NCBI GenBank assembly: GCA_035249985.1 | Contig: DATFFP010000067.1 | Span: 33,836-97,835, forward strand | DNA: 64,000 nucleotides | Source of the DNA: JAICNG01 sp035249985 | GTDB taxonomy: Bacteria > Gemmatimonadota > Gemmatimonadetes > Gemmatimonadales > Gemmatimonadaceae | Direction of reading: 5' to 3' | In this document: positions 14,759 through 24,118 of the stretch, piece after piece | Position numbering within the stretch: the stretch's first letter is position 1 | How the letters are laid out: each line of letters begins with the position of its first letter | Program-made: the position numbers and the translations under genes | Notes under the pieces: model-generated | The model's input: the letters and a program-made list of their open reading frames with translations, nothing else | The model's database searches: none | Told to the model about the DNA's origin: nothing

Positions 14759-15946
14759 ATGCGGCCGATACTCTCGTCACGCGCACTCCTCCTTTTCGCT
14801 CTGTTTTCGGTCCTTCCCGTCACCCTGTCAGCGCAATCGCGTCACGCGATCGCGTTCCATCTGGGACGCAACGACGCCCTCCCGACCGAAGCCACGCTGG
14901 GCGGGCTCTCGTACACGTCGTGGGCAGGGATGCTCGGCGTTCGAGGCAGCGGAGCGGTGTCGCTGGGTCGCGTCGACCGGACGCCAACCAACGAAGACGG
15001 CACCACGAAGATCACCGCGTGGACCGCTGACGCCGATGTCATTCTCTCCCCGTTTCGAATTCTTCCGCCCATCGTCACCCTCGGTTTCCGCCCCTTTGCG
15101 CTGGCCGGTATCGGTGGTCATGGAGCCCGTTATCCAACCGGAGACCGGGCGTCGGTAGCGACGTTGAGCTACGGCTGGGGGTTGGCGTGGAATCTCTCTC
15201 GGGCGCTTTCGATCGAGTCGACGGCGCGCCGCAGGACGCTGCTCCTGAAGGACGACATCGATCTCCCGGCCGGGTTCGCGAACGATTGGGAGTACCGCGT
15301 CGGCATAGGTATCGAGTTCGGCGGTCGTCGTCAGGCCGATCGCCCACCGCGTCGTCGGCGCGACCCGGTTCGCGACGATCGACACGACCATGAGCGTGAC
15401 GAAGCGCGCGTCGACGACCGCCGCCCGCCCGTCCTCGCCAAGCCAGGTCGCATGCCCGCGGCGTCCGTGAGCGCTGCCAGCGTCATCCGGACGGCCAACC
15501 GGTACGAAGGCATCCGCTACTCCTACGGCGGCGCGAGCCCGACCAAGGGGTTCGACTGCTCGGGGTACGTGCAGTACGTCTTCGCGCGCCACGGGATCGA
15601 TTTGCCGCGGACGGCGCGGCAAATCGCCGAGGTGGGAGAGCCGATATCGATGGATCGACGCGATCTGCGTGAGGGTGACCTGCTCTTCTTCGCTGGCAAT
15701 GGAACACGCATCGACCACGTCGCCATTTATCTGGGAGACGACCAGATCATTCATTCGACGGCGAGCGGCGGCGGGGTCCGTGTCGAGAGCTTGACGTCAC
15801 CACGAGGCGAATGGTTCGATCGGCGCATGGTCGCCGCGCGTCGCATCGTCGGGGGCGGCCGGCCGCTGGTGCGGCCGGGCGATGAGGCAGATCGGGAACC
15901 GGAGTCGCTGGATCCGCCCGACAACGCGCCACCGCCGGCGCGTTAG
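14759..15946 (+). CDS. Secreted NlpC/P60 peptidase with an N-terminal beta-rich domain
   Basis: The product is 395 residues. ATG 14759 follows GGAAG (14747-14751) and opens a signal peptide cleaved near LSAQS (residue 27). Residues about 28-190 look beta-rich and barrel-like (LSYGWGLAWNLSRALSIE, EYRVGIGIEFG). A highly charged Arg/Asp linker (190-228) leads to an NlpC/P60 domain (about 238-365) with catalytic Cys267 in FDCSGYV, His320 in DHVAIYLG and His332 in IIHSTA. NlpC/P60 enzymes cleave peptide bonds in murein stems. The N-terminal part may anchor the enzyme in the outer membrane, which is inference. A simpler relative lies at 40174-40788. Confidence 0.88.
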   Translation: MRPILSSRALLLFALFSVLPVTLSAQSRHAIAFHLGRNDALPTEATLGGLSYTSWAGMLGVRGSGAVSLGRVDRTPTNEDGTTKITAWTADADVILSPFRILPPIVTLGFRPFALAGIGGHGARYPTGDRASVATLSYGWGLAWNLSRALSIESTARRRTLLLKDDIDLPAGFANDWEYRVGIGIEFGGRRQADRPPRRRRDPVRDDRHDHERDEARVDDRRPPVLAKPGRMPAASVSAASVIRTANRYEGIRYSYGGASPTKGFDCSGYVQYVFARHGIDLPRTARQIAEVGEPISMDRRDLREGDLLFFAGNGTRIDHVAIYLGDDQIIHSTASGGGVRVESLTSPRGEWFDRRMVAARRIVGGGRPLVRPGDEADREPESLDPPDNAPPPAR

Positions 15947-16012
15947 GATATCGTCGAAACGCGAAATGCCACCGGTACGTACGGAGCGAAGCCGACTCTT
16001 CAGGATACGATA

Positions 16013-16744
16013 ATGCGACAGACATTCACTGGTCGATTGGTGGGCGCGCTGCTGGTGGGGGCGCTGCTGGTCCCCTCGACCGTTCGAGCACAATACCGGG
16101 GCTTCGATGAGCCACGAGGCCCGAGCCGGGCCTTCGCCGGCATCCACCTGATGGTAGCCCAGCCGTTAGGCGAGTTCGACGAGTACATCGACTGGGGTGG
16201 GGGCATCGGCGGCGAGTTTCTCTACGCCTTCGACAATCAAGGTGCCTTTGGGCTTCGCGCCCACCTCGGGATCATGATCTACGGTCACGAGACGAAGCGC
16301 GTCCCGCTGAGCGAAACGCTCGGTCGGATTCGCGTCGATGTCAGCACGAGCAACAACATCTTCGTCTTTGGTGTGGGGCCACAGGTGATGCTGCCGAGTG
16401 GCGCCGTCCGGCCCTATCTGAACGGGACCGTCGGTCTGTCGTACTTCTTCACGCGCTCGTCGGTCGAAGGAAGCGCCGATCTCGAGCCATTCGCGAGCTC
16501 GACGAACTTCGATGACGCGACCTTCGCGTGGGCAGCCGGCGGCGGCCTGTACATCCCGCTTCGCAAGGGACGCAAGAACCCGTTGTCACTCGACATCGGC
16601 GCGCAGTACCACGCCAATGGCGAGGCGCGCTATCTCCGCGAGGGGAGCATTCAGGAGGACGGCACGGGCGACATCTTCTTCGACCCGATTCGCAGCCAGA
16701 CCAATCTGATTACCTACCGATTGGGGATCACGGTAGGGCTCTAA
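16013..16744 (+). CDS. Outer-membrane beta-barrel protein
   Basis: The product is 243 residues with a signal peptide (1-26, ending STVRAQ). The rest alternates hydrophobic strands and polar loops (FGLRAHLGIMIYG, NNIFVFGVGPQVML, VRPYLNGTVGLSYFF) and ends in YRLGITVGL, a typical barrel C-terminal strand. The family is not identified beyond the outer-membrane beta-barrel class. ATG 16013 follows a purine-poor AGGATACGATA segment. Heptamer repeats lie directly after the stop. Confidence 0.85.
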   Translation: MRQTFTGRLVGALLVGALLVPSTVRAQYRGFDEPRGPSRAFAGIHLMVAQPLGEFDEYIDWGGGIGGEFLYAFDNQGAFGLRAHLGIMIYGHETKRVPLSETLGRIRVDVSTSNNIFVFGVGPQVMLPSGAVRPYLNGTVGLSYFFTRSSVEGSADLEPFASSTNFDDATFAWAAGGGLYIPLRKGRKNPLSLDIGAQYHANGEARYLREGSIQEDGTGDIFFDPIRSQTNLITYRLGITVGL

Positions 16745-16748
16745 AAGG

Positions 16749-16771
16749 CTGCGAACTGCGAACTGCGAGCT
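16749..16771. repeat. Tandem heptanucleotide repeat CTGCGAA
   Basis: Three units, CTGCGAA (16749-16755), CTGCGAA (16756-16762) and CTGCGAG (16763-16769), lie between the beta-barrel stop and the next gene. They match the arms at 14500-14520. No opposing arm is visible here. Confidence 0.85.
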
Positions 16772-16812
16772 CCGCCTTTCGGGATCTCGCGGTGGCGGTA
16801 GAATAGAGCGTC

Positions 16813-18600
16813 ATGACTCTCCGCCATGCCCGCGTTGCCCTCGCCGTTCCGGTGCTGATCGCCTGCGCGCGCACCGCCGCCGTTCCCGCGACATCCACGA
16901 CCGCCTCGAGCGATACCGCCGAGGCGCGTCGTGTCTTCGAGGGGAACATCAGCGCGATTCACCAGCGCGACCGCGCTCGCTACCTCTCGTACTACCTCGA
17001 GTCCGATCAGCTGGCGCGCACCGGACCGGGCGGCCTCGAGCTCGGCTTCGAAACCTGGTCGGCTCGCCGCGATTCGACGTGGCCGGACACGCTCATCGCG
17101 CGCGATCTCAGGCTCGTTCCGATCGCACCGGGCGTCGTGTACGGCACGTACCATTACCGCGTGACGCAGCGGGGCGTGACGAGTGAGGGCGTCTCGGAGC
17201 GCGTGTTCGTCCGGACCCCGCAGGGATGGAAGATCGCCGTCAGCACCGCATTCGGGTTGCCTCCCAACGCGTCCCCTCCGCCGGTCGCCGTCGTCGGGGG
17301 GACGCTCGTCAATCCCGGCGCGTCGCCGGTCGCGAACGCGACGGTGGTCGTCGCCGGTGGACGCGTCGTGTGCGCAGGTCCCGCGTCGTCGTGCGCCCCG
17401 CCGGCAACCGCCGAGGTCGTGCGGGTCGATGGTGCGTTCATCGCGCCCGGGTTGATCGATGCGCACGTCCACTACTCACAGACTGGATGGGTAGACGGCC
17501 GGCCCGACGCGCTCGATCTCCGGGGCGAGTTTCCGTACGACTCCGTCAACTCGGCCCTGCGGATGGAGAAGGCGCGGTTCGACCGTGCGTACCTCTGTTC
17601 AGGAATCACATCCGTCTTCGATGTGGGCGGCTATCCCTGGACGATTCCGCTCATGCAAGCCAACGAGCGCGCGCTGGACGCGCCGCGCGTAGTGGCCGCC
17701 GGTCCATTGCTCGCCACGATCGACCATTGGGTGAACACACCCACCATGCGGCAGTTCGTTCACATGAACAGCGATTCCGCGACGCGCCGCGCGGTGCGCG
17801 AGAACGCGTACTTCGGCTCACGCGCGATCAAGGTGTGGTACCTTCAGCGGCCCGACTCGCTACGGCCGGTGATGCGCGCGCGCCTGGAGCTGGCAGGGGA
17901 AGAGGCGCGGCGTGCGAAGCTGCCGTTCCTCGTGCACGCGACGCAGCTCGAGCGCGCGAAGGAGGCGATCCGTGCCGGGGCGAACGTGCTCGTGCACTCC
18001 GTCGCCCCGGAGGCGATCGACGCAGAGTTCCTTACGCTGGCACAGCAGCGCGGTACGATCGTGATTCCAACGCTGACGGTGTATGAAGGGTATGCGGATG
18101 TGTTTGCCGGCCGGTCGCCGGCCGCGCGGTATCCACTGGACTGCGTCGATGCGAACACTCGTGCCAAGCTCGAGCGGGTGCTGCCCGAAGCGTTGCGCGC
18201 GCCTGGGCTGCAGGGGCTCGTGCGGAGTGGCCGGGCCGATACGCTGTTCGCGTCCACCGCGCGCAACGTGCAGCGGATGCGCGACGCCGGCATTCCGATC
18301 GCCGTCGGGACGGACGCGGGGAACCCAGGGACGGCGCACGGTCCCAGCCTCTATCGCGAGATGGAGGCTCTGCAGTCAGCTGGGATGTCGGCGGCGGAAG
18401 TCTTCGCGGCGGCGACGATCGTCGCAGCACGCGCCATGGGACGCGCGGCGGACGTAGGGACCCTCGAAGCGGGCAAGCTTGCCGATCTGATCGTCCTGGA
18501 TGCGAACCCGCTCGCTGACATCGCGAACGCGCGCCGTGTCCGACTCGTCATGAAGGGCGGGGCGCTCTACGGGCGCACCGAGCTGCTGCCGCGCCGCTGA
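16813..18600 (+). CDS. Lipoprotein with an NTF2-like domain fused to an amidohydrolase
   Basis: The product is 595 residues. The N-terminus has a lipobox-like LIAC (Cys 17-18 region), so envelope lipidation is likely. Residues about 35-155 resemble an NTF2/SnoaL-like domain (DTAEARRVFEGNISAIHQRD to TPQGWKIAVST). Residues about 160-595 are an amidohydrolase of the imidazolonepropionase-like class. Metal site signs are HVH in GLIDAHVHY, His in FLVHAT, His in VLVHSV, and Asp in AVGTDAGN. The substrate is unknown; secreted relatives act on Xaa-Pro or other cyclic amides. The start is 69 bp after the barrel gene with the heptamer repeat between. Confidence 0.85.
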   Translation: MTLRHARVALAVPVLIACARTAAVPATSTTASSDTAEARRVFEGNISAIHQRDRARYLSYYLESDQLARTGPGGLELGFETWSARRDSTWPDTLIARDLRLVPIAPGVVYGTYHYRVTQRGVTSEGVSERVFVRTPQGWKIAVSTAFGLPPNASPPPVAVVGGTLVNPGASPVANATVVVAGGRVVCAGPASSCAPPATAEVVRVDGAFIAPGLIDAHVHYSQTGWVDGRPDALDLRGEFPYDSVNSALRMEKARFDRAYLCSGITSVFDVGGYPWTIPLMQANERALDAPRVVAAGPLLATIDHWVNTPTMRQFVHMNSDSATRRAVRENAYFGSRAIKVWYLQRPDSLRPVMRARLELAGEEARRAKLPFLVHATQLERAKEAIRAGANVLVHSVAPEAIDAEFLTLAQQRGTIVIPTLTVYEGYADVFAGRSPAARYPLDCVDANTRAKLERVLPEALRAPGLQGLVRSGRADTLFASTARNVQRMRDAGIPIAVGTDAGNPGTAHGPSLYREMEALQSAGMSAAEVFAAATIVAARAMGRAADVGTLEAGKLADLIVLDANPLADIANARRVRLVMKGGALYGRTELLPRR

Positions 18601-18629
18601 TCGGCGACGCGGCAGCCTCCTGGTGCCGC

Positions 18630-18902
18630 CTAACGGGATGACCGCTTGCGCGACGAGCGCTTGCGACCGCCCGAGGCCCGTTTGCGGCCACCGCTGCTGC
18701 GCCGTGGAACCTTGGCGCCCTTCTTCCGCGCTTCGGACAGGCCGATCGCAATCGCCTGCTTGCGACTCTTGACGCGACCGCCCTTTCCGCCGCGCCCGCT
18801 GCGCAACGTGCCCTTCTTCCGTCGGCGCATCGCGCTTTCGACGCGCTTGCTTGCCGCGCGACCATATTTGCGGCGTCCCCCAGACTTCTTTCTCGCGGCC
18901 AT
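18630..18902 (-). CDS. Small highly basic DUF6496-like protein
   Basis: The product is 90 residues, about 40 percent Lys/Arg. The ATG is preceded on its strand by TTGGAG. The core segment RVKSRKQAIAIGLSEARKKG resembles the DUF6496 family, a small domain found beside Lys-rich tails. The C-terminus is a run of GGRKR/SSRKR units. It is likely a nucleic-acid-associated protein, by composition only. It converges on the amidohydrolase gene with 29 bp between. Confidence 0.8.
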   Translation of the reverse strand: MAARKKSGGRRKYGRAASKRVESAMRRRKKGTLRSGRGGKGGRVKSRKQAIAIGLSEARKKGAKVPRRSSGGRKRASGGRKRSSRKRSSR

Positions 18903-19022
18903 ATGATCTCCAAGGAGTTACGACACCCCGGGCCGGTGCAATCGCCGCGCCGTACGTGAGTGCGGGCAAGAGAGAGCTCACATCACCGTGACGTGCGAGA
19001 TGTCGCGCGCTAACTTCGTGGC

Positions 19023-20627
19023 ATGAATCGCATCACTCGATTGCTCATCGCCGCCGTCGCGCTTCTGTGCGTGGCGCCGCTCTCCGCACAACGTCGTTCC
19101 GCTCAGGGCACGCCACGCCCGTTGCCCGATCCGGCGCGCGCTCCGACGCTGGTCGTGTTTCTCACCGTCGATCAACTGCGTCCGGACTATTTCGAGCGCT
19201 GGCGCGCGCAACTCACCGGCGGACTCGGGCGACTCGCGCGCGGGGGAGCGTTCTACACCAACGCCTTTCAAGACCACGCGCTGACCGAGACCGCTCCGGG
19301 GCACGCGACCACGATGTCGGGACGGTTTCCTCGTCGCACCGGTATCGTTCGCAACTCGGCGGGGGTTCAGGATCCGCAGCAGCCCTTGATTGGTGCGCGG
19401 GGAGCTGGGGCCTCGCCCTTTCGGTTTCGCGGCACGACGCTGACGGATTGGCTGCGCTCGAAGAATCCGCGCTCGCGCGCGCTGTCGGTGTCGGGGAAGG
19501 ACCGCGGTGCGATTCTCCCGATTGGCCGGGACGCGCAGCAGGTCTTCTGGTACGCGTCGCCAGGGCTGTTCACGACGAGCACCTATTACGCGGACACCCT
19601 CCCCGACTGGATCCGCCGATTCAACGAGCGGCGGCTGCCGGACTCGATGATGGTGAGACCGTGGACGCTGCTCCTGCCCGACAGCGCCTACGGCGAGCCC
19701 GACAGCGTTGCCGATGAAGCCAATGCGCGCGACTTCAGGTTTCCGCACATGGCGGCGAATGATCCCGAATGGGGACTCGCAGCGACGCCGTTCTACGACG
19801 AGCTCACCCTGGGCGTGGCGCTCGAGGGGCTGCGCGCCCTCGATCTCGGGGCGGGGCCGCAGACCGACATTCTCGCCATCTCGCTCTCTGCCACTGATTA
19901 CATCGGCCACAAATACGGTCCTGACTCGCGCGAGATCCACGACCAGATCCTCCGTCTCGATCGGGCGCTCGGCGCGTTCATGGACTCGCTGTTTGCACTT
20001 CGGGACTCGACGAAGGTGATCATTGCGCTGACCGCGGATCACGGCGTGGCGTCGTTTCCCGAGGTCCACACGCGTCGCACGGGAGAGGATGCGTTCCACG
20101 TCGACCTCGCGCCCGTCGTGTCTCGCGTGCGATCCCAGATGGCCGCGCGCGGCGGCGACAGCAGCGCGCTCCAGATCGAGGGCGGCATGGTCTTCCTCGA
20201 GCGCCGTGCGATGACGCGAGCGCGCATCAACTCGGACTCGCTGCTGCGGGCCCTCGCCCGAGCGATCGCAGCGATTCCCGGCGTCGCCCGAGTGAACCGT
20301 CCGAGCGATCTCGGCATGCGGGACACGACGACGGATGCCTCGGCACGCCGCTGGCTGCATACGATTACGGCTGACATGCCCGTGGAGCTCGTCATCACGC
20401 TCCGCCCCCATAGTGTGTGGAAGTCGACGCCACGATACGCGGACCATGGCTCGCCCAACGACTATGACGCCCATGTCCCCGTGATCCTGTACGGGCCGCC
20501 CTTTTCGCCTGGTCGCCGCACGCGGCCAGCGCGCGTGGTCGACATCGCGCCAACGCTCGCCTGGGCCACATCGACGGTTCCGCTCGAGCCGCTCGATGGG
20601 CGCGTACTCTGGGACGCGCTGCGGTAG
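19023..20627 (+). CDS. Secreted alkaline phosphatase-superfamily enzyme (PafA-like)
   Basis: The product is 534 residues with a signal peptide (1-22, ending PLSAQ). Metal and nucleophile motifs of the alkaline phosphatase/phosphodiesterase fold are present: VFLTVDQLRPDYF (Asp), ETAPGHATTMSG with nucleophile Thr90, LSATDYIGHKYGP (Asp, His), and ALTADHG (Asp, His). These match the PafA type, which hydrolyses phosphate monoesters in the periplasm. A phosphonate or diester specificity cannot be excluded. A Smr-like gene follows 10 bp downstream. Confidence 0.88.
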   Translation: MNRITRLLIAAVALLCVAPLSAQRRSAQGTPRPLPDPARAPTLVVFLTVDQLRPDYFERWRAQLTGGLGRLARGGAFYTNAFQDHALTETAPGHATTMSGRFPRRTGIVRNSAGVQDPQQPLIGARGAGASPFRFRGTTLTDWLRSKNPRSRALSVSGKDRGAILPIGRDAQQVFWYASPGLFTTSTYYADTLPDWIRRFNERRLPDSMMVRPWTLLLPDSAYGEPDSVADEANARDFRFPHMAANDPEWGLAATPFYDELTLGVALEGLRALDLGAGPQTDILAISLSATDYIGHKYGPDSREIHDQILRLDRALGAFMDSLFALRDSTKVIIALTADHGVASFPEVHTRRTGEDAFHVDLAPVVSRVRSQMAARGGDSSALQIEGGMVFLERRAMTRARINSDSLLRALARAIAAIPGVARVNRPSDLGMRDTTTDASARRWLHTITADMPVELVITLRPHSVWKSTPRYADHGSPNDYDAHVPVILYGPPFSPGRRTRPARVVDIAPTLAWATSTVPLEPLDGRVLWDALR

Positions 20628-20637
20628 CGAGCGCCAG

Positions 20638-21264
20638 ATGGCCGAACGTCGCAAGCGCGACGCCAGTCGCAACGGAATCGTGGCGCTCCACCGCGCGCTC
20701 GACGAAGCCCGCTTTGGGCGCGAGCGCACGCTGAATCTGCGTGCGACCCTGCCTCGCCCGAAGGAGGCCGAGGCCCGTTGCGAGGCATGGTTGCGTGAGC
20801 GACAAGTTGCCAAATCAGGGGAGCTGCTCGTGATCACCGGCCGCGGGGTCAATAGCTGGGACGGTGAATCGGTCGTGCGTGAAGCGATCGTCCGGCTCCT
20901 CGCCTCACTGCGCCGGCGTGGTGTCGTCGACGCGTGGCATGAGCACACGCCCGGGTCGTTCGTCGTGACAGTGGCGCCCCTGCGTGCGCTTCGTGAGTCG
21001 CCGCGGCGCTCCAGCGAGCGCCGGAGAATCACGAGCGACCCCGTGGCGCTGCGCGGAATCGCCCCGTCGACGCGCGCTCGCTTGCGGGAGCTCGCGCAGC
21101 TCGCCCTCGAGCAGCTCGGCATCAGGGATACCGATACTTTTCTCGAGGACGAGATGGTCGCACAGTTTTCGATGCTCGCGCGCGGCGTGCCGGACGGCCC
21201 CGATCGCGAGCGGCGCCTCCTCGCTGCAATCGAGCGGACCATCGACGAATACATAGCGCGCTGA
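20638..21264 (+). CDS. Smr-domain-like protein
   Basis: The product is 208 residues from ATG 20638. Residues about 28-115 resemble a Smr/MutS2 C-terminal domain: an LNL strand, then EAEARCEAWLRE helix, then LLVITGRGVNSWDGESVV and a GSFVV strand. The classical second motif (HGxG) reads TGRGVNS here. Smr domains have nuclease activity in several families. The C-terminal 90 residues are helical and unassigned. Proximity to the phosphatase gene (10 bp) suggests co-transcription but not a shared function. Confidence 0.6.
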   Translation: MAERRKRDASRNGIVALHRALDEARFGRERTLNLRATLPRPKEAEARCEAWLRERQVAKSGELLVITGRGVNSWDGESVVREAIVRLLASLRRRGVVDAWHEHTPGSFVVTVAPLRALRESPRRSSERRRITSDPVALRGIAPSTRARLRELAQLALEQLGIRDTDTFLEDEMVAQFSMLARGVPDGPDRERRLLAAIERTIDEYIAR

Positions 21265-21352
21265 CGGGCCACGCCATAAGCTTCCACGACTCGAGTGTCC
21301 GCGACGTCGCGGACCTGGCACCCGCCATTGCGTCTCTGAGGTCTGTTCAAGC

Positions 21353-21949
21353 ATGCCTGTGTTCGACAATCAGCGCGACGATGGCGAGGGTCGCGATCGT
21401 GACACGCCCCAGGAACACGCGTCGGAGTCGAGCGCTGGATCGCCCTACGATATCCTGCTCGGTGCGATCGATGAGGCGATCGGGGAGTGGCGCAGGCTGG
21501 TGTCGCGGGAGCCATGGGCGAAGCTTCCCGCGTCACGCCTCGTCGATTCGTTCCCGGATATTCTGCCCAAGATGCTCCGTCTCGCCCGGTCGGGCGGCTC
21601 GCATATCGACGATGGCTTGCGCGAGCTCATCGCAGATGCCCATGGGCACTTTCGCCGGACCGATGGTATGCCGCTCACATCGGTGACCGAGGAGTGGGCG
21701 TACCTCAAGCGTGCGTGCCGCGCTGTCCTGGATGCGCATGGGATCGACAATGGTGAGGCAGACCGCGCCATGGAGCGGCTCGACATTCTCGTCGATGACG
21801 CGGTCGGATATACGCTTCGAGGCTACTATCGGCCCGAGCTCGACTCGCTTCGCGGGCGCGGGCTGGAGCGACGCGAGGTCTCCGACCGTCGAGAGACCTC
21901 TGATCGGCGCAGCGGGACTCTCGATCGTCGCGGCCGTGGGGAGGATTAA
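21353..21949 (+). CDS. Hypothetical protein, RsbR-N-like helical domain with Arg-rich tail
   Basis: The product is 198 residues. Residues about 30-150 are helical with a pattern like the RsbRD-type sensory N-terminal domain (WRRLVSREPWAKLPASRLVDSF opening, then a long helical bundle); this is a guess from pattern. The tail ERREVSDRRETSDRRSG repeats an acidic/RR unit. No signal peptide is seen. The next gene starts inside its last codons (GTG 21936), so they are coupled. Confidence 0.55.
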   Translation: MPVFDNQRDDGEGRDRDTPQEHASESSAGSPYDILLGAIDEAIGEWRRLVSREPWAKLPASRLVDSFPDILPKMLRLARSGGSHIDDGLRELIADAHGHFRRTDGMPLTSVTEEWAYLKRACRAVLDAHGIDNGEADRAMERLDILVDDAVGYTLRGYYRPELDSLRGRGLERREVSDRRETSDRRSGTLDRRGRGED

Positions 21950-24062
21950 ACCCGCCGCCTGGAGAGGATGCGTTGCCGCGGTCGCCGCCTCTCTCCTTCT
22001 CGCCTCACCGCTCGCGTCGCAGGCCATCGTCGGCTACAGCGCTCGCAGCGCCGTCGCGCAACGCGCGCTCGAGCGAAGTGTCTCGCGACGGCCGGACGCG
22101 GCGCGAGCGACCGCGCACTCCCGAGCCCTCTCGGCACGCAGCCACATCGCCGGCACGCCGGCACAAGCCATCACACGCGACTACGTCCTCGATCGCATGC
22201 GGGAATGGGGTCTCGAGACCGAGATGCGAGAGTACCAGGTCTGGATGCCCCATACGACCGAAGCGCGCGTATGGCGCGTGGCGCCGGACACGCTCGAGCT
22301 CGTACTGGCCGAGGGCCCGGTTCCGGGAGACTCCATCACCATGGAGTCGGGGCAGATCGTCATGGCCAACGGCTACTCTGGCGCAGGCGATGTCTCGGGG
22401 GAGGTCGTCTACGTCAACTACGGATTGATCGAGGACTACGCGCGGCTCGAGTCGTTAGGTGTCTCCGTGCGGGGGAAAGTCGCCATCGCGCGGTACGGAC
22501 GGTCCTTCCGCGGCATCAAGGCGCGCGAAGCGGAGCGTAACGGCGCCGCGGCGCTCGTTCTCTACAGCGATCCGGCCGACGACGGGTTCACGAGAGGCGA
22601 CGTCTACCCGGATGGCCCGATGCGCCCGGCGACGGGAGTCCAGCGCGGCAGCGTCATGAATGGCACCGGGGATCCCACGACCCCGGGCTGGGCGAGCGTC
22701 CGCGGCGCGCGGCGACTGCCGCTCGATTCTGTACGCGTCCCTCGGATCCCGGTCATTCCGATCTCCTGGAGCAATGCGGCCGAGCTCCTGCGCGACATTC
22801 GTGGGACAGCGATTCCGCAGGAGTGGCAGGGCGGACTTCCATTTCGCTACCACATCGGACCGGGCCCCGTGCGCGCCCGGGTGGTGGTGAGGCTCGACAC
22901 AGCGGCCAACGCGATCAAATCCATCTGGAACACGTACGGCACGATCAGGGGTGCCACGTATCCCGACCAACTGATCGTGCTCGGGGCGCACCGTGACTCC
23001 TGGGGTCCGGGAGCGGTGGACGATGTCAGCGGGACTGTCAGTGTCCTCGAGGCGGCGCGGGCAGTCGCCGAGGAGGTGCGTGCGGGGCGGCGCCCGAAGC
23101 GCACGATCGTGTTCGCGACGTGGGACGCAGAGGAGTGGGGACTCATCGGATCTACCGAATACGTCGAACAAGACTCCGCGCGCCTCACGAGTGGAGGCAT
23201 CGCCTACCTCAACCAGGATGTCGCGGTCGGCGGACCGAGCTTTGGAAGCGGCGGCTCGCCCTCACTGCGCGCGGTGCTCCGCGACGTCGTGAAAGGCATC
23301 GACGATCCGTCCGGTCGGGGAACCATTTACGCCGCGTGGCGCGCGGGGGCCGCGGTCGCCGATACCGCGGAGCCTGCCATGGGCGATCCTGGCGGGGGGT
23401 CGGATTTCGCGGGCTTCTACAACCATCTCGGGATTCCGCATCTCGACTGGGGATTCGGCGGCCCGGGGGGCGTGTATCACTCGGCGTACGACACGTTCGA
23501 GTGGATGTCGCGGTTCGGGGATCCCGATTTCCGCCGCCACGCCGCCGCCGCACGCATTGGCGCGACGCTCGCGCTTCGGCTCGCGAACGCGGACGTGCTG
23601 CCGTACGATTACGTCGAGTTCGCGCGAACGATGAAGGCGCAGATGCCGCTGGTGGAGCGCGCGGTGAAGGCGCGCGGCTGGGATCTCTCCGTGGATAGCC
23701 TGGCGCGCGCGATCGACCGCATGGAGCGCGCTGCCATGGAGTTGGCACAGGTGCGCGATGCGGCGCTGGCCCAGTCGTCGGTACAACGGCGCGCCACCGA
23801 GCGTGCAAACGCCGCTTTGTTGCGGGTGGAGCGCGCGCTCACGCGTCCCGAGGGTCTGCGGACGCGGCCGTGGTATCGGGGGCTCATCTACGCTGCCGAT
23901 GAGAACAACGGCTACTCGACGATGGCCCTTCCCTCGGTGAACGAGGCGATTCGTGCCAGCGATCGAGGCCTTGCCGCGCGCGAGGTCGCCGATCTTGCAG
24001 GGCGATTCGCGGCCGCAACTCGCGCGCTGGAGGAAGCAGCGGTGGGACTTCGGGGCCGGTAG
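21936..24062 (+). CDS. Secreted M28 peptidase, glutamate carboxypeptidase II-like
   Basis: The product is 708 residues from GTG 21936, which is followed at once by a signal peptide (ending LASPLASQA) and overlaps the upstream gene by 14 bp. A PA domain (about 125-260) is inserted before the M28 catalytic domain. Zinc ligands are visible: His352 in GAHRDSWGPGAVDD, Asp in the same motif, Glu-Glu in WDAEEWGLIGS, Asp in NQDVAVGG, and His in YHSAYDTF. A C-terminal transferrin-receptor-like dimerisation region completes the GCPII layout. It probably removes residues from peptides outside the cell. Confidence 0.92.
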   Translation: MGRIKPAAWRGCVAAVAASLLLASPLASQAIVGYSARSAVAQRALERSVSRRPDAARATAHSRALSARSHIAGTPAQAITRDYVLDRMREWGLETEMREYQVWMPHTTEARVWRVAPDTLELVLAEGPVPGDSITMESGQIVMANGYSGAGDVSGEVVYVNYGLIEDYARLESLGVSVRGKVAIARYGRSFRGIKAREAERNGAAALVLYSDPADDGFTRGDVYPDGPMRPATGVQRGSVMNGTGDPTTPGWASVRGARRLPLDSVRVPRIPVIPISWSNAAELLRDIRGTAIPQEWQGGLPFRYHIGPGPVRARVVVRLDTAANAIKSIWNTYGTIRGATYPDQLIVLGAHRDSWGPGAVDDVSGTVSVLEAARAVAEEVRAGRRPKRTIVFATWDAEEWGLIGSTEYVEQDSARLTSGGIAYLNQDVAVGGPSFGSGGSPSLRAVLRDVVKGIDDPSGRGTIYAAWRAGAAVADTAEPAMGDPGGGSDFAGFYNHLGIPHLDWGFGGPGGVYHSAYDTFEWMSRFGDPDFRRHAAAARIGATLALRLANADVLPYDYVEFARTMKAQMPLVERAVKARGWDLSVDSLARAIDRMERAAMELAQVRDAALAQSSVQRRATERANAALLRVERALTRPEGLRTRPWYRGLIYAADENNGYSTMALPSVNEAIRASDRGLAAREVADLAGRFAAATRALEEAAVGLRGR

Positions 24063-24118
24063 CGTAACCCGAGTGATCGTCCGGGGTATGATCACTCAAC
24101 GATTTTCCCGAGGTCCAC

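Noticed and set aside
18978..21536. Long open frame on the minus strand opposite the phosphatase and Smr-like genes
   Set aside because: High GC leaves long open antisense frames; the translation is low-complexity Arg-rich with no domains, while the plus-strand frames carry clear motifs.
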